A DNA stretch of 64,000 nt from Serratia bockelmannii. GTDB lineage: Bacteria; Pseudomonadota; Gammaproteobacteria; Enterobacterales; Enterobacteriaceae. Below are positions 63,099 through 64,000 of the stretch, piece by piece. The stretch's first letter is position 1. Each line of letters begins with the position of its first letter. A model generated the notes under the pieces. It saw only the letters and a program-made list of their open reading frames with translations. It was not told the origin of the DNA and did not search any database. Both the position numbers and the translations under genes were made by a program. Where the stretch lies: contig NZ_VOUX01000001.1 of NCBI RefSeq assembly GCF_008011855.1, forward strand, positions 186,001 through 250,000. Reading direction: 5' to 3'.

Positions 63099-63875
63099 AT
63101 GGAAAAGGATAAACCGATCATGACGGTCATTGAAGGGCAGGCGATCGTCAAAGAAGCGCAGCGGCTGTTGAGCGCGCCTTCGCGCCGCCGCTTTCTGCGC
63201 AACGGCCTGACGCTGGGCGGCATCGCCATGCTCACCGGCTGCGATCTCAGCGATAACGCCAACGTCGAACAGGCGCTGAGCCGCATCTCGCGCTTCAACG
63301 ATCGGGTGCAGGGCTGGCTGTTCAATGGCGACCGCCTGGCGCCGGTCTACCCGGAATCGATGATCACCCGGCCGTTCCCGTTCAACGCTTTCTACGCCGA
63401 GGAGGACGCGCCGGACATCAACGGCGACGACTACCGTCTGGAGGTTGCGGGACTGGTGCAGGACAAACGCGCCTGGAGCCTGCCGCAGCTGCACCGGATG
63501 GCGCAGGTCAGCCAGGTGACGCGCCATATTTGCGTCGAGGGCTGGAGCGCCATTGGCAAGTGGGGCGGCGTGCCGTTCGCGACCTTTCTCAAGGCGATCG
63601 GCGCGGATCTGAGCGCCCGCTACGTCAGCTTCAAATGTGCCGATGACTACTACACCAGCATCGACATGGCCACCGCGCTGCACCCGCAGACGATTATCGC
63701 GCTGACCTATGACGGCCAGATCTTGCCGCGCAAGTATGGCTACCCGATGAAGCTGCGCATGCCGACCAAGCTGGGCTACAAGAATCCGAAACACATTCAG
63801 GTGATCGAGGTCACCAACCGTTTCCCGGGCGGTTACTGGGAAGACCAGGGTTACAACTGGTTTGGCGGCAGCTGA
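63099..63875 (+). CDS. Molybdopterin oxidoreductase, sulfite-oxidase fold, Tat lipoprotein (copy B)
   Basis: This 258-aa protein has the Tat motif SRRRFLRNG at about 28-36, the lipobox LTGC ending at Cys48, and the molybdenum-ligand Cys145 in ICVEGWSAIG. All are at the same positions as copy A. Residues 29-258 align without a gap, with 148 of 230 identical by hand count. ATG 63099 is favoured over 63096 because AAGGAG then has 6-nt spacing, and it gives the same length as copy A. Its partner is the cytochrome b just upstream. Confidence 0.87.
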   Translation: MEKDKPIMTVIEGQAIVKEAQRLLSAPSRRRFLRNGLTLGGIAMLTGCDLSDNANVEQALSRISRFNDRVQGWLFNGDRLAPVYPESMITRPFPFNAFYAEEDAPDINGDDYRLEVAGLVQDKRAWSLPQLHRMAQVSQVTRHICVEGWSAIGKWGGVPFATFLKAIGADLSARYVSFKCADDYYTSIDMATALHPQTIIALTYDGQILPRKYGYPMKLRMPTKLGYKNPKHIQVIEVTNRFPGGYWEDQGYNWFGGS

Positions 63876-63934
63876 GGCGGCCGCCGGCCATTCTCCGGCA
63901 CCCCGGTGCCTTTGACATGACGGAAGGAAATACC

Positions 63935-64000
63935 ATGAAAAAGTTATTCGCAATGATGATGTGCAGCGCGTTGATGCTGGGCGTGGCCGGCGCCAACGCC
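63935..64000 (+). CDS. Start of a secreted small protein (truncated by window end)
   Basis: Only 22 residues are visible: MKKLFAMMMCSALMLGVAGA and then NA, a Sec signal peptide. AAGGAAA precedes the ATG. It is third in the module B operon. Small Met/Lys/Asp repeat proteins (MXKDX type) often accompany such cytochrome b/molybdenum gene pairs, but the mature part is not visible here. Confidence 0.6.
   Translation, partial: MKKLFAMMMCSALMLGVAGANA

Overview
The window is high-GC, gene-dense enterobacterial chromosome. Gene content and order suggest Serratia, most likely the S. marcescens group, though I ran no database search. A backbone matches the Escherichia coli order dinG, ybiB, mcbA-like gene, rlmF, ybiO, glnQPH, dps, rhtA, ompX. 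Blocks not in that E. coli order are interleaved with it. I saw no tRNA, rRNA, CRISPR array, insertion sequence or prophage.

Layout. 0-14.5 kb is an accessory stretch of regulator and transporter pairs: SDR/LysR, YedA, a SufR-like regulator facing an MFS exporter, AraC with AzlCD, an XRE-GNAT-GNAT operon, an e(P4)-type lipoprotein phosphatase, a double-GNAT protein, a general porin, a GST and a tautomerase pair. 14.6-28.5 kb starts with dinG and ends with ybiB. Between them lie an Lrp-type regulator with a DMT exporter, the 2-methylcitrate operon prpBCD with its sigma-54 activator PrpR (no prpE), a LysE exporter, a MmyB-type regulator facing an MFS exporter, and a PaiB-like protein. 28.5-46.7 kb holds an M3 peptidase, a CynT-like carbonic anhydrase, an McbA-like small secreted protein, a flavin reductase, rlmF, a soluble double-PAS chemoreceptor, a TetR/GNAT/hydrolase group, ybiO, glnHPQ with a recognisable sigma-54/NtrC control region, ybiI, dps, a P-loop kinase, a YhcH-family gene, rhtA and ompX.

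46.7-55.4 kb contains a nitrilase-family hydrolase with a divergent LysR regulator, a RimJ/L-type GNAT, and a complete L-threonate/D-erythronate catabolic operon (ltnD-otnK-otnC-otnI-gntP-type permease) facing a DeoR regulator. It is equivalent to E. coli ygbJKLMN with ygbI.

55.9-64 kb is the most unusual part. Two paralogous sets, each a Tat-exported molybdopterin oxidoreductase plus a four-helix cytochrome b, lie as near mirror images around two convergent two-component systems. The oxidoreductases are both 258 aa and agree at 148 of 230 positions in a gap-free hand count. The two regulatory systems are of different subfamilies. A 22-bp palindrome resembling a CusR/HprR box lies in the left divergent promoter region. 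By analogy with E. coli HprSR-MsrPQ, I infer two separately controlled envelope redox or repair modules.
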